Counted from the stretch's first letter, positions 16,242 to 28,349 are shown. The stretch: 64,000 nt of DNA from Woronichinia naegeliana WA131 (GCA_025370055.1 CP073041.1:6356272-6420271), one strand, 5' to 3'. Numbers and translations are program-made. Notes: generated by a model from the sequence alone, not told the origin.

Positions 16242-17928
16242 GGGCTTGCTGAAAAAAGCTGAAACCTTTACGGAGAAAAATAGTAGGCGAATTAAGAACC
16301 GCTAGAATGCACGAAAATAGGGTAGAATGCCTCAAAACCATTGCATTAAGAAGAGAGAAAGCAGATGTACCGAAAGCAACAGTACTCAATTGAAACACCA
16401 GAAAACTTGAAAAATCTGTTCGGCGGGCAGTTAGACGAAGAAAATCGTTGGATAGAAATGTCAAAAATGATTCCCTGGGAAGAATATGAGGAAGAATATG
16501 CAAAAAACTTCACAGAAAAAAAAGGAGCCCCAGCCAAATCATTTAGAATGGCATTAGGAGCATTAATTATCAAAGAAATTTCAGGAAAAAGTGACAGAGA
16601 AACAGTAGAACAAATAAAAGAGAACCCTTATTTACAGTACTTTATAGGAATGGAAAGCTATAGTAGCAAAGAAGCATTTAATGCGTCAATGATGGTTCAT
16701 TTTCGTAAAAAAATAGGAATGGAATTAATAAATAAAATTAATAAAGAAATAGAAAAAAAGCGACGGGTGTAGCGTCAGAAAAAAAAGAAAATGAAGGAAA
16801 GTTATTGTTAGATGCGACTTGTACACCAGCAGATATAAAATATCCAACGGATATAGGAATATTGAATGATGCCAGAGAAAAAACAGAAAAAATAATAGAT
16901 AAGCTGTATGAAGAAATAAAAGAGAAAAGGAAAGAAAAGCCGAGGACTTATAGGGAAGTGGCAAGAAAAGAGTACTTAGCCATAGCAAAAAAACGTCGTG
17001 TGTCAAAAAAAGAAAGAAGAAAAGGAACAAAAAAACAACTAGGATATATAAAAAGAAACTTGTCTCATATAGAAAAAATGATAGAAGAGGGAGCAAAGTT
17101 AGAAAAACTAACGAAAAAAGAGCAAGAAGAGCTTGTAACGATAGGAAAAGTGTATGAGAAACAGTTAGAAATGTATGAAAAAAAGACAAATAAAGTAGAA
17201 AACAGAATTGTGAGTGTAAGCCAACCTCACGTGCGTCCAATAGTGCGTGGAAAAGCGGGAAAAGCAGTAGAGTTTGGAGCTAAAATATCGGCAAGTAATG
17301 TGAATGGCTTTGTCTTCTTAGACAAATTAAGTTGGGATAATTACAACGAATCGGGAGATTTACAAGCGCGAATAGAAGAATATAAAAGGGAAACAGGATG
17401 TTATCCGGAATCGGTTCATGTGGATAAAATCTATCGAACAAAAGCGAATCGAGCTTATTGTAAAGAAAGGGATATAAGAATGAGTGGTCCCCGATTGGGA
17501 AGACCGCCGAAAGAGGTGAGCAAAGAAAAAAAGAAAGAGGCACGCTCAGATGAAAGAGTGCGTAATGCCATTGAGGGTAAATTCGGACAGGGAAAGAGGA
17601 AATTTAGTCTTGGTCGAGTGATGGCCAAACTACCTGAGACCTCGGAAACGGTAATTGCGATGAACTTTTTGGTAATGAATCTTTCTACTCTACTTCAGAA
17701 GACAAAAAGTAAAAAGTTGTAGAGTCGTTTTTCTTGTGAAAAATGGTGTTAATTTTCCTCTCTTTTGTGAGGAGTGATTTGTGTTGACCTTTTTAGACAG
17801 AAAGGAACAATAGATTAAACAAAATCTGTATTTTGATTTGTTTCCATAAGGATAAGTTATCTATGCTTTTTCAGTCCATACTTCCCTAACCCACATTTCT
17901 TTCGTTTTTTGACTTTTTCAGCAAGCCC
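16242..17928 (+). mobile_element. Element A (IS5-like), copy 1
   Basis: 1687 bp with ends GGGCTTGCTGAAAAA (16242) and its inverse TTTTTCAGCAAGCCC (to 17928). A 6-bp target duplication TAATTC flanks it (16236-16241 and 17929-17934). Other complete copies: 45246-46933 (1688 bp) and 60977-62663 (1687 bp); a copy split by other IS spans 43941-52984. The one-base length difference is one A in the transposase A run. Confidence 0.92.
16365..17722 (+). CDS. IS5-like transposase with in-frame A AAA AAG shift site
   Basis: Two overlapping-phase frames, 16365-16772 (135 aa, N-terminal domain with MYRKQQYSIETPENL and FGGQLDEENRW) and up to 17722 (Lys-rich linker plus DDE core with DATCTPADIKYPTD, KISASNVNGFVFLDK and HVDKIYRTKANRAYC). 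They join in the -1 frame at GAAAAAAAGCG (~16752-16760). The zero-frame codons there are GAA AAA AAG, so the heptamer A AAA AAG, the best-known bacterial -1 slippery site, is perfectly phased. The copy at 45452-46810 has one extra A and encodes the fused 452-residue protein directly. Confidence 0.75.
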
Positions 17929-17962
17929 TAATTCTTCCTGTCCACTAAATCCTTTGCCATTA

Positions 17963-18089
17963 CAGGGCGAACGCATCAAAATTCTAGACTCTTTATTTGA
18001 CAAGCCTTTTAGCATTTCATAAAAAATCAATCATGATCACTGAAACCTTTACCTAGCCTATCATTCAAAAATAAGATGCGTTTGCCCTG
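17963..18089. mobile_element. MITE with ISAs1 ends, copy 1
   Basis: A 127-bp non-coding element starting CAGGGCGAACGCATC and ending GATGCGTTTGCCCTG. These are the same terminal inverted repeats as the ISAs1 elements at 42204 and 42739. Flanks TTTGCCATTA and TTTGCCGTTA agree at 9 of 10 bases, consistent with an aged 9-10-bp target duplication. A second, partly eroded copy lies at 35764-35888. Movement in trans by ISAs1 transposase is inferred. Confidence 0.8.
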
Positions 18090-18427
18090 TTTGCCGTTAT
18101 CACAGGTAAATGTTTTTGAATTGGTGCACCTTTGCTTGATTCATCTTTGTATCTGACAATATAAAAAAATTCCCCTATCTAAAAGCTACTGTGTACACAC
18201 ATCTACCTGTCAACCTCATTTTGCCCCCCCAGCCCCCCAACTTTGGGGGGAGAACGGTATCTTTCGCGGTTCAAAGTCACCCAGTATTGGGGGATTTAGC
18301 GATTATCTTGTTTGTCAAGGCCTTGATAGGATCGCTATCAAATAAAATTAGTCAAAACAAACAACTCATCCTCATACAACTCGTCAGAGAATGAGTTATG
18401 TTAACTCTTTCAACCAATATCAGAGAA

Positions 18428-19633
<1,206 letters not shown>

Positions 19634-19680
19634 GGTAACTATTTAAAAGGAGGATAATCTCGATATGGTGAACTGGTAAG

Positions 19681-21374
<1,694 letters not shown>

Positions 21375-22373
21375 ATGACCACTCAGCCAGACCGCGTGGT
21401 TCTTATTGGTGTTGCCGGAGATTCCGGTTGCGGTAAATCAACCTTTTTACGCCGTTTAACGGATTTGTTTGGTGAAGAGTTTATGACGGTTATCTGTTTA
21501 GATGACTACCATAGCCTCGATCGCCAGGGGAGAAAAGTGGCAGGTGTTACTGCACTGAATCCCAAAGCCAATAATTTTGACTTGATGTATGAGCAAATTA
21601 AGGCTCTGAAAAGTGGTCAGTCGATCATGAAACCGATTTACAACCATGAAACCGGCATGATTGACCCCCCTGAACTGATTGAACCGAATAAGGTGGTTGT
21701 CATTGAAGGTTTACATCCCCTCTATGATCAGCGAGTACGGGAATTAATTGATTTTGGGGTCTATCTCGACATTAGTGACGAGGTTAAGATTAACTGGAAA
21801 ATCCAGAGAGATATGGCAGAGCGAGGTCATAACTATGACGATATTATCGCCTCTATTAATGCTAGAAAGCCTGATTTTACGGCCTATATCGAAATTCAAA
21901 AGCAGTATGCCGATGTGGTCATCCAAGTCTTACCGACTCAGTTGATAGAAGACAAGGAAAGCAAACTATTACGGGTTCGTTTAGTGCAAAAAGAAGGGGT
22001 TCAGTTCTTTGAACCGGCCTATCTCTTTGATGAAGGTTCGACCATTGATTGGCGGCCCTGCGGACGGAAGTTGACTTGTACCTATCCAGGCATCAAGATG
22101 TATTATGGGCCGGATGCTTTTATGGGCAACGAGGTTTCCATTCTTGAAGTGGATGGTCAATTCGATAATCTTGAGGAAATGATCTATCTTGAAAGTCATC
22201 TCAGCAAGACAGGGACTAAATATTACGGTGAAATGACCGAGTTACTGCTCAAGCACAAGGAATATCCTGGTTCGGAAAATGGCACAGGATTGTTCCAAGT
22301 CTTAGTCGGTTTAAAAATGCGTGAAGTTTACGAACAACTGACTACGGTTGTTAAGGTTCCGGCGGCTGTGTAG
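21375..22373 (+). CDS. prk: Phosphoribulokinase
   Basis: 332 residues; phosphorylates ribulose-5-phosphate to RuBP in the Calvin cycle. The P-loop GVAGDSGCGKSTFLRR lies at ~13-28, with Cys19 inside it and Cys41 in VICLDDYHS, the pair used for thioredoxin/CP12 redox control. Downstream are ALNPKANNFDLMYEQ, KPIYNHETG, and VIEGLHPLYD (Walker B). Length is standard for cyanobacteria. A strong terminator follows at 22415-22448. Confidence 0.96.
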   Translation: MTTQPDRVVLIGVAGDSGCGKSTFLRRLTDLFGEEFMTVICLDDYHSLDRQGRKVAGVTALNPKANNFDLMYEQIKALKSGQSIMKPIYNHETGMIDPPELIEPNKVVVIEGLHPLYDQRVRELIDFGVYLDISDEVKINWKIQRDMAERGHNYDDIIASINARKPDFTAYIEIQKQYADVVIQVLPTQLIEDKESKLLRVRLVQKEGVQFFEPAYLFDEGSTIDWRPCGRKLTCTYPGIKMYYGPDAFMGNEVSILEVDGQFDNLEEMIYLESHLSKTGTKYYGEMTELLLKHKEYPGSENGTGLFQVLVGLKMREVYEQLTTVVKVPAAV

Positions 22374-22414
22374 TATTCCGCTAACTTTTAGCGATAAAAG
22401 CGATAAATTTGGAT

Positions 22415-22448
22415 CGTGGGAGAAGCTATTTATCTCTCACGGTTTTTT
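22415..22448 (+). terminator. Rho-independent terminator after prk
   Basis: CGTGGGAGA and TCTCTCACG form a 9-bp stem with one G-T pair around a loop of AGCTATTTA, followed immediately by GGTTTTTT. It lies 42 bases after the prk stop. Confidence 0.8.
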
Positions 22449-22468
22449 CATTTTGAGGATTTCTGACA

Positions 22469-22771
22469 ATGCAATTTTTAGTCTTGATCGTTTTTTTTCT
22501 CTTTGCAGGGGTGGAATTATTTCAATGGCTAAAGGGTGTGATTTTACCTTTGCCGATTTATGTATTGGCAGGTGCTTTTTTGGCGATCGCCTCTAATTAC
22601 GACAAGGGTTTAGGGTTGTTATCCAGTCAGAATGTTGTCCCATTAGAGAATCAGACACCACCGCTTGAGGTGTTAGATGCAGAAGTAGCCTTGTTCCAGG
22701 CGGAACTAGAGAATAATATACTGTCAGGATCAGAGACTGTTGTAGAGAAGGGAAAAGGCGAAATTTCTTAA
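22469..22771 (+). CDS. Small membrane protein upstream of ruvB
   Basis: 100 residues. Two closely spaced membrane helices (MQFLVLIVFFLFAGVELFQW and VILPLPIYVLAGAFLAIASN) are followed by a ~50-residue acidic soluble tail (EVLDAEVALFQAELENNI). The stop is 3 bases from the ruvB start, so the two genes are probably co-transcribed and translationally close. I do not recognise a functional family. Confidence 0.6.
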   Translation: MQFLVLIVFFLFAGVELFQWLKGVILPLPIYVLAGAFLAIASNYDKGLGLLSSQNVVPLENQTPPLEVLDAEVALFQAELENNILSGSETVVEKGKGEIS

Positions 22772-22774
22772 ACC

Positions 22775-23884
22775 ATGGCCATTAAACGTTCGACTCCTAA
22801 GCCTGGAAAAGATCAACCTCCATCCGAGGCATCTCCCTCAGAATCTACGCCCATTTTGCAACCAACGGCGATCGCCGAAGATCTAGAAGGGGTAGAGGAT
22901 AGTATTCGTCCCCAGCGTTTAGGGGAATACATTGGCCAGAAAGATCTTAAGGAAGTGCTCAATATTGCCATTCAAGCAGCTAAAAATCGAGAAGAAGCCA
23001 TTGATCATCTTTTGCTCTATGGGCCGCCCGGATTGGGAAAAACCACCCTAGCTTTGATTTTGGCCAGGGAAATGGGGGTGACTTGTAAAATTACGGCGGC
23101 TCCAGCCTTGGAACGTCCGAGGGACATTACGGGCTTATTAATTAGTTTGCAGCCAGGGGATATTCTCTTTATTGATGAAATTCACCGCTTAAATCGCCTG
23201 ACGGAAGAGTTACTTTATCCGGCCATGGAAGACTATCGTTTGGATATTACGATGGGTAAGGGCAAAAGTGCTAAGATTCGCAGTCTGCCTTTGTCAAAAT
23301 TCACACTGATTGGAGCCACGACTAAAGTGGGAGCCTTAACCTCTCCTCTACGCGATCGCTTTGGCTTAATTCAACGATTACGATTTTATGAAGTGGATGA
23401 ATTGAGTCAAATTATCCGACGCACTGCCCAAATTTTAAAAACGGCTATTACCGACGAAGGAGCCAGCGAAATTGCCCGACGGGCCAGGGGAACGCCTCGT
23501 ATTGCCAATCGTCTTTTAAAGCGAGTACGGGACTATACCCAGGTGAAAAAAGAGTCAGAGATTACCTTGGATTTGGCCCATAGTGCTCTAGATATCTATC
23601 AGGTTGATAAACGGGGTTTGGATTGGACAGATCGGTTAGTTTTATCCACCCTAATTGAACAGTTTCAAGGAGGCCCGGCCGGCTTGGAGGCGATCGCGGC
23701 GGCCACGGGAGAAGATGCTAAAACCATTGAGGAAGTCTATGAACCCTATTTGTTACAAATCGGCTATATCAATCGTACTACCAGGGGAAGGATTGCCACC
23801 GTTGCGGCCTATCGCCATCTGGGTTTAACCGTTCCCAAACGGGCCAATAATGAGCAATTAACTCTCTTTGAACCTGAAGTTTAA
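22775..23884 (+). CDS. ruvB: Holliday junction branch migration ATPase RuvB
   Basis: 369 residues. A cyanobacterial-type variable N-terminal extension (~40 residues) precedes [13 protein letters not shown]. Walker A GPPGLGKT is at 83-90, Walker [11 protein letters not shown] at ~130-139, sensor 1 [10 protein letters not shown], and the arginine-finger region LRDRFGL; the winged-helix DNA-binding domain ends with [15 protein letters not shown]. It drives branch migration with RuvA and RuvC, neither of which is nearby, as is usual in cyanobacteria. The start ATG is 3 bases after the upstream gene. Confidence 0.96.
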   Translation: MAIKRSTPKPGKDQPPSEASPSESTPILQPTAIAEDLEGVEDSIRPQRLGEYIGQKDLKEVLNIAIQAAKNREEAIDHLLLYGPPGLGKTTLALILAREMGVTCKITAAPALERPRDITGLLISLQPGDILFIDEIHRLNRLTEELLYPAMEDYRLDITMGKGKSAKIRSLPLSKFTLIGATTKVGALTSPLRDRFGLIQRLRFYEVDELSQIIRRTAQILKTAITDEGASEIARRARGTPRIANRLLKRVRDYTQVKKESEITLDLAHSALDIYQVDKRGLDWTDRLVLSTLIEQFQGGPAGLEAIAAATGEDAKTIEEVYEPYLLQIGYINRTTRGRIATVAAYRHLGLTVPKRANNEQLTLFEPEV

Positions 23885-23916
23885 AACTCGTGATTCACAG
23901 AAAACAACATCAAAAC

Positions 23917-25329
23917 TTAAGGAGAACCTGAAATCTGCGCGGTTTCTGTCGGCGGAGCCATATCTCCCATAATGCGATCTGCCCACCAAACGTTATGGCC
24001 CTTTTCTGGACTACGCCCATAGCTGGGTTTAAGACCATAGAGTATTCCCTCAGGATGATTGAGATAACGCCCAATCTTTTGATAAAGCTCTGTTACTTTT
24101 AATCCCCTCGGATCACAGTGCGTTCCAATAATTTTTCCATTACCCTGATCCAACCAATAGTGGGTCACCATCTGGGGAAAGCGACCAGCTTCTAGGGCGA
24201 TCTTTAAATATAATCTTGCCAAGGATTCATACTGATTTTCCGTATAGGCCCGACGGGAAAGGGTTTCGAGGGGAATGGCCCGACCACTGGATAATTTGTG
24301 GGCATCATCGGCGATCGCGTTAAAGGCATTAACTTCCGCATCATTGACAAAACAATCAGAGCCTTCCATCTGCACAATTTCCACATTGACCGACGAAGCC
24401 AGACGGGTGCGATTCGCTTGTAGTAACGGATTAACTCGACGACAGGCATTGATCAAGGGTTTAACGGTTTGAGGTGATGCGGCCCATTGTTTGGCTTGCT
24501 GCTCTTGACTTAAGACCTGGGAACATAAACCGGCGATCGCCCAAATGGCAGTGGTTTTACCGCCGTCCACTTGGTGAGGATGATCCGCGAGGTAAGCATC
24601 AAAGGCACTATCGGAGGCTGCATTAAACCAGAGGGCAGTACGATTGGCTAAATCTGGGGGACGTTCCTTCAGGCTGGCAATGACCTGTTGAATGGCCTTT
24701 TGTCTGGCCTTGGGGCTGGCTGCATTCCATACCTGTCGTAATTGCCGATTGCGATCGCTTTCCGACATAAAATCTAGCCCTTTTTCGTAGGCCGTGGCGG
24801 TGGGACGATAGGACGTAAAAAATTCGGGGCGAGTAATAATCGGTTTTCCTTCACGAGGCACATAGACTGCTATCCCATCTCCTAAAGGACTACGGGTATA
24901 TTGACGACGATTGAGCAATTCTTCTCGACTGAGTTGGCCCGCCGTATCATGCAAAATCATTAGGGGTGGTTGGGGGCCAGGGACAAAACTGCTTTTTCGG
25001 CGCGGAGATTCTCCCAGAATTAAAAGGATTTTTTCTCGTTCCCTTTCCGTTAACAGACGACCCACTGGACTGCCATCTTTATCCACCGTATCCTCGAAGT
25101 GACTGGGAACTTCCGGCACATTGTCATCACCAGAGAAATCTGGAAAAAACAGCGATCGCGCCAGGGGAGTTTGATCCGCAAAGAATTGATCCAGCCCTAC
25201 TGCCATAAACATCGTGCCACAGGCAACACCGAGAATACGTCGTTTAGGGGGAATGGTCAAATTATCAATACTCTTGCGAATTTGTCCTAAAAAATGTTTA
25301 AATTTAGGATGGTTAATAAAGTGAGTCAT
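23917..25329 (-). CDS. Conserved hypothetical protein with N-terminal membrane anchor
   Basis: 470 residues, convergent with ruvB (32 bases apart). One likely membrane anchor is at ~30-50 (RILGVACGTMFMAVGLDQFF), followed by a large soluble region. The segment PPLMILHDTAGQLSREELLN to GDGIAVYVPREGKP is reminiscent of amidase_2/PGRP-like folds (an H near a strand, then a G-rich strand), but catalytic zinc ligands are not convincing. There are conserved Cys pairs (SDCFVND, THCDPRG). I do not recognise the function; it is probably an extracytoplasmic protein. Confidence 0.55.
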   Translation of the reverse strand: MTHFINHPKFKHFLGQIRKSIDNLTIPPKRRILGVACGTMFMAVGLDQFFADQTPLARSLFFPDFSGDDNVPEVPSHFEDTVDKDGSPVGRLLTEREREKILLILGESPRRKSSFVPGPQPPLMILHDTAGQLSREELLNRRQYTRSPLGDGIAVYVPREGKPIITRPEFFTSYRPTATAYEKGLDFMSESDRNRQLRQVWNAASPKARQKAIQQVIASLKERPPDLANRTALWFNAASDSAFDAYLADHPHQVDGGKTTAIWAIAGLCSQVLSQEQQAKQWAASPQTVKPLINACRRVNPLLQANRTRLASSVNVEIVQMEGSDCFVNDAEVNAFNAIADDAHKLSSGRAIPLETLSRRAYTENQYESLARLYLKIALEAGRFPQMVTHYWLDQGNGKIIGTHCDPRGLKVTELYQKIGRYLNHPEGILYGLKPSYGRSPEKGHNVWWADRIMGDMAPPTETAQISGSP

Positions 25330-25504
25330 CGTCCTAGCAAATCGTCGAGATTGGGGTGGACAGTCAGATAAGGGGAGAAAAGTCTAACCAGGAAGATGAA
25401 AAAATAATTAAAAAGATGTTTTTCTTATATCACAGTTTTAAAATTCAATCAACAAGGTGAAAGCGATCTCACTACGAAGCGGTGATCGCACTAAGATTTT
25501 ACCT

Positions 25505-26407
25505 TTATAGTCCTTTATCTTCTACATCAGAGATTGTCGTTTGAGGTAAAGTATTTAACCAAGCCTCTGTAGTAGCTTGAACTATGGAAAAATCAAATTC
25601 ACCCTTTCGAGCTTTTTCAAATACAGAATCAACACTCCCAAGCGAGAATGACAAAATTATTTTATATGCTTGCGCTTTACTGTCATCGTCATTATAAGTA
25701 AGTTTTTCCATTGTTAGATTTAAAGCAGAAAGAATTCTCTCCCAAATTACAACCTCTTTTTCAGGACGGAGATCTCGTTGGAAGCCCTCAATCCATTGTT
25801 CAAGCGAAGTATCTAAAAGCTGTCGCATGGCAAACCAAAGATTTTGAATTCGGATTAGCAGTGCTTTATCAAGATCATGATACCGAATTGGCCCAATCTT
25901 TAGATCGGCAATTGGAAAATTCTCGATATAACGAGTCTCAAAAACTTCAGAATTGGCCTCTATTTGTGATAGATCGATAAGGTTTTTATATAGCTGTGGT
26001 CTAATCGTACGCAATATTTCGAGTGCAGTCTCCTTAATATTATTTGAATCACTTACTATCGAGAGAAGATCCGCAAGTGATGGATTCAATTTTGCAACAT
26101 CGCTTCTGTTTACATCCAACCAAATGGGAATAAGGCGAGTATTTTCCTCAACAAATCGATTGACGAGTCCACTTAGCTCGTAGCGCGTCCAAGGTTTTCC
26201 AATAAACGACTTACTGATTACAAGAACACCTGAACGAGTTGTAGCAAGTCCTTCTGCAATCTTTTCGGATAGACGATCACCAGGGACAAGAACGAATTTA
26301 TCAAACCAAACACGTACGCCAAGTTTTTTTAATTCAATCGACAGTGGCTCTACGAAAGATTTTTTGTCATTACTTGAGTGGCAAATAAAAACATCCCAGT
26401 TTTGCAT
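25505..26407 (-). CDS. Stand-alone TIR-domain protein
   Basis: 300 residues. The first ~135 are a TIR domain: DVFICHSSNDKKSFVEPLS (strand A and BB-loop side), VRVWFDKFVLVPGD, VLVISKSFIGKPWTRYELSG with Glu77 at the position of the NADase catalytic Glu, and RLIPIWLDV. The C-terminal ~165 residues are helical and unassigned. Bacterial TIR proteins of this type often act as NAD+-consuming effectors in antiphage or abortive systems. No partner gene of a known defence system (for example ThsA, pAgo or CBASS) is adjacent. It sits at the edge of the TA-rich island. Confidence 0.8.
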   Translation of the reverse strand: MQNWDVFICHSSNDKKSFVEPLSIELKKLGVRVWFDKFVLVPGDRLSEKIAEGLATTRSGVLVISKSFIGKPWTRYELSGLVNRFVEENTRLIPIWLDVNRSDVAKLNPSLADLLSIVSDSNNIKETALEILRTIRPQLYKNLIDLSQIEANSEVFETRYIENFPIADLKIGPIRYHDLDKALLIRIQNLWFAMRQLLDTSLEQWIEGFQRDLRPEKEVVIWERILSALNLTMEKLTYNDDDSKAQAYKIILSFSLGSVDSVFEKARKGEFDFSIVQATTEAWLNTLPQTTISDVEDKGL

Positions 26408-26489
26408 TGATTTATCTATTTTTGAAGAAAAAAGTTATATTGTTTAGTGCGATCGCCGCTCCTTTAACTTGGGTTAACGAACACAACCC

Positions 26490-26590
26490 AATGATAGCCT
26501 TATTGTCCGTTACTGCAATTACTTTCCCTCGTAAAATGCGGTCACTGTTCTTGTAGGGTCATTATAACTGTGTTTTTGGCTAATTAGTTA
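26490..26590. repeat. Dispersed HIP1-type repeat near TA gene (diverged copy)
   Basis: CCGTTACTGCAATTACTTT and GTCATTATAACTGTGTTTTTGG resemble parts of the better conserved units at 27451, 32018 and 35700, each next to TA genes. This copy is rearranged and diverged. Confidence 0.4.
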
Positions 26591-26614
26591 ATTTAATTGA
26601 TTTTTTGAGATAAA

Positions 26615-27022
26615 TTACTCCATTTCCCAGTCTTCCAATTGTAGTTGTGGAATGCGTGAAAATTCTTTAGTATTATGTGTAACTAAGATCAAATTGTTCG
26701 CTAAAGCAATAGCAGCAATTTGTAAATCGTAAGCCCCGATAGGTGTTCCTTTAGCAGCAAGTTGGGCGCGAATTTCTCCGAAAACTACAGCAGATTGGTC
26801 ATCAAATGGCAAAGACAAAAATTGGCTCAAAAATTCTTGCTGTAACCTCAGATTACGCTCTGGGTTAGCACTACGAAGTGATCCATAAAATAATTCATCC
26901 TTCACAACTGAACAAACAGCAATTTCTGAAAGTAGAATATTATCTAGCTTTTGTTTTAAATGAGAATTTTGGCCCTTAAGGTAAACAATACAGACATTGG
27001 TATCTAGTAGATAAATCATCAA
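26615..27022 (-). CDS. vapC: PIN-domain toxin (VapC family)
   Basis: 135 residues with the PIN-domain acidic set: YLLDTNVCIVYL (first Asp), SVVKDELFYGS (Glu) and GAYDLQIAAIALANNLILVT (Asp, then typical T/H-N). PIN toxins are Mg-dependent RNases cutting tRNA or rRNA. The start overlaps the stop of the upstream antitoxin by 4 bases (ATGA), the usual operon layout, which supports translation coupling and a genuine TA pair. Confidence 0.88.
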   Translation of the reverse strand: MMIYLLDTNVCIVYLKGQNSHLKQKLDNILLSEIAVCSVVKDELFYGSLRSANPERNLRLQQEFLSQFLSLPFDDQSAVVFGEIRAQLAAKGTPIGAYDLQIAAIALANNLILVTHNTKEFSRIPQLQLEDWEME

Positions 27023-27234
27023 AATGGCTCTCTTTCTGCTTGTTCTGGCTGTGGATGTCTGATAAATGTTTCATCTTGAATACAACCATAAAAATCACTC
27101 AATTTTGTTTTTTTTTGGGGTGCTGACTCATAAACAAGAATAATATCTAATTCCGTTCCTTCTGTTGTTTCGGGTAATTGAATTTGTAAAAGTCCATTTT
27201 TACCAATTAGCGATCGCACTCTTATACTTTGCAT
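27019..27234 (-). CDS. Antitoxin of the VapC pair
   Basis: 71 residues, first gene of the operon. The N-terminal part (MQSIRVRSLIGKNGLLQIQLPE) looks like a swapped-hairpin AbrB/VapB-like DNA-binding strand set, followed by a flexible acidic/proline-containing tail (FIRHPQPEQAERE) suited to wrapping the toxin. Overlaps vapC by 4 bases. Probably binds and autoregulates its own promoter. Confidence 0.7.
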   Translation of the reverse strand: MQSIRVRSLIGKNGLLQIQLPETTEGTELDIILVYESAPQKKTKLSDFYGCIQDETFIRHPQPEQAEREPF

Positions 27235-27450
27235 AACTATTCACCTTTAATAAAATGTTTCTATAAATAAAGCAAAATCAAAATTCAACCCAATCTCTTC
27301 TGTCAATCTAGGAGATTTGAATGCGATCGCCGCTCTTGTGGATTTAGGTTAAAGAAGGCAAAGCAAATTATGGAAAATTATAACCTCATTGTGGATTACT
27401 TTATACTAACTCAAATTCGATCACCAGTCTCACAGGTAAATGATAACTGT

Positions 27451-27513
27451 GTTTTTGGCTCATTGTCAAGTTACTGCGATCGCTTTCTCTGATGAAGTGC
27501 GATCGCTATAATA
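27451..27513. repeat. Dispersed HIP1-type repeat
   Basis: Contains GTCAAGTTACTGCGATCGCTT and TCTGATGAAGTGCGATCGC. Close relatives are at 32018-32092, 32696-32752 and 35700-35776. The rest of the 27235-27547 gap shows only further HIP1-rich filler. Confidence 0.6.
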
Positions 27514-27547
27514 GAAAGATATTTACTTTTGGCTCAATACTTTTAAT

Positions 27548-27772
27548 ATGGAAATCACAGCGACCTTAAACGAAATTGCCAGCCTTAACCTGGAAGATAG
27601 AATTCAACTAGTTCAAATGATTTGAGATGGTATTGCCGCAGAACAAGCTTATCCTGAGCTAACCGAAGCACAAAAGCAAGAACTAGATAATCGAATTAAT
27701 GATCATGAAATCAATCCCGATAACACAATGACCTGGGAAGAAATCAAAGCATCTATTAAAAAACAAGCATGA
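27548..27772 (+). pseudogene. Addiction-module antitoxin with internal stop
   Basis: The frame from ATG 27548 reads MEITATLNEIASLNLEDRIQ LVQMI, then TGA at 27623, then DGIAAEQAYPELTEAQKQEL and a C terminus MTWEEIKASIKKQA. The LNLEDRIQLVQMIWDGI pattern is that of the small addiction-module component family (TIGR02574-like), in which the stop replaces the expected Trp codon TGG. A single base change has therefore broken the gene. Confidence 0.7.
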
Positions 27773-27870
27773 ATTACGCACTCGTATTTCGCCCAAAAGT
27801 TCGTGACGAGTTTAAGGAAAATTGTGGGTTACTGCGATCATGTTTGAAAACCGCGATCGCTTTGACCTGA
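27769..27870 (+). pseudogene. RelE/ParE-type toxin, N-terminal remnant
   Basis: The start overlaps the antitoxin stop (ATGA at 27769). Only 18 codons are toxin-like (MNYALVFRPKVRDEFKEN); then the frame runs into HIP1-rich repeat sequence and stops at 27870. The rest of the toxin is deleted. The order and overlap confirm a decayed TA operon. Confidence 0.65.
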
Positions 27871-28112
27871 TTAAAGTTATGCGATCGCCTTTTTAAAGTT
27901 TAATCAATGACAAGACAGCGATCGCCACCTCCAAAATGATCGCCCATTTGCCATTCACCTCTCAAAAACGAGATCGCCTCCTCCAATCCCATCCCCACAA
28001 AAAGCGATCGCGACTTCCAACAGGATCGCCTCTCCAACTTTCCTAACAAACGATCACAGACATTCTGTTTTAATGCTGTTAAAATAGGGCAAGGTATTTC
28101 TGGATTAAAATT

Positions 28113-28349
28113 ATGACGCAAATTACAGTTGAACTTCCTGATGAATTGGCCATACAGATTCAATCACAAATTGCTCAGGGAGAGTTTAGTAATCTGGGTG
28201 AGTATGTTGTGTATTTATTGCAGCAAGAGCAATCACAGCTTCGTTCTACTGAGTTAGAAAAAATGTTTTTGGCAGGTCTTGATAGTGGAGAACTAATTGA
28301 AATAACTGATCAATGGTGGGAACAAAAACGCCGAGAAACTTTATCATGA
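28113..28349 (+). CDS. ParD-like ribbon-helix-helix antitoxin
   Basis: 78 residues. The N terminus MTQITVELPDELAIQIQSQI is a typical ribbon-helix-helix strand plus helix; GEFSNLGEYVVYLLQQEQ matches the ParD second helix. The C-terminal tail ends in EQKRRETLS and overlaps the toxin start by 4 bases. Expected to bind the operator and neutralise the ParE-like partner. Confidence 0.8.
   Translation: MTQITVELPDELAIQIQSQIAQGEFSNLGEYVVYLLQQEQSQLRSTELEKMFLAGLDSGELIEITDQWWEQKRRETLS

Noticed and set aside
16725-17240. Leucine/phenylalanine-rich ORFs (also at 45934-46437, 47722-48132, 49282-49500 and 61460-61975) that look like multi-pass membrane proteins
   Set aside because: They are antisense shadows of the Lys/Glu-rich linker in the element A transposase; the hydrophobicity comes from TTT/CTT complements of AAA/AAG codons.
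27900-28163. Minus-strand ORF rich in HIP1 translations
   Set aside because: It is produced by closely spaced GCGATCGC repeats and lies antisense to the start of the ParD gene.
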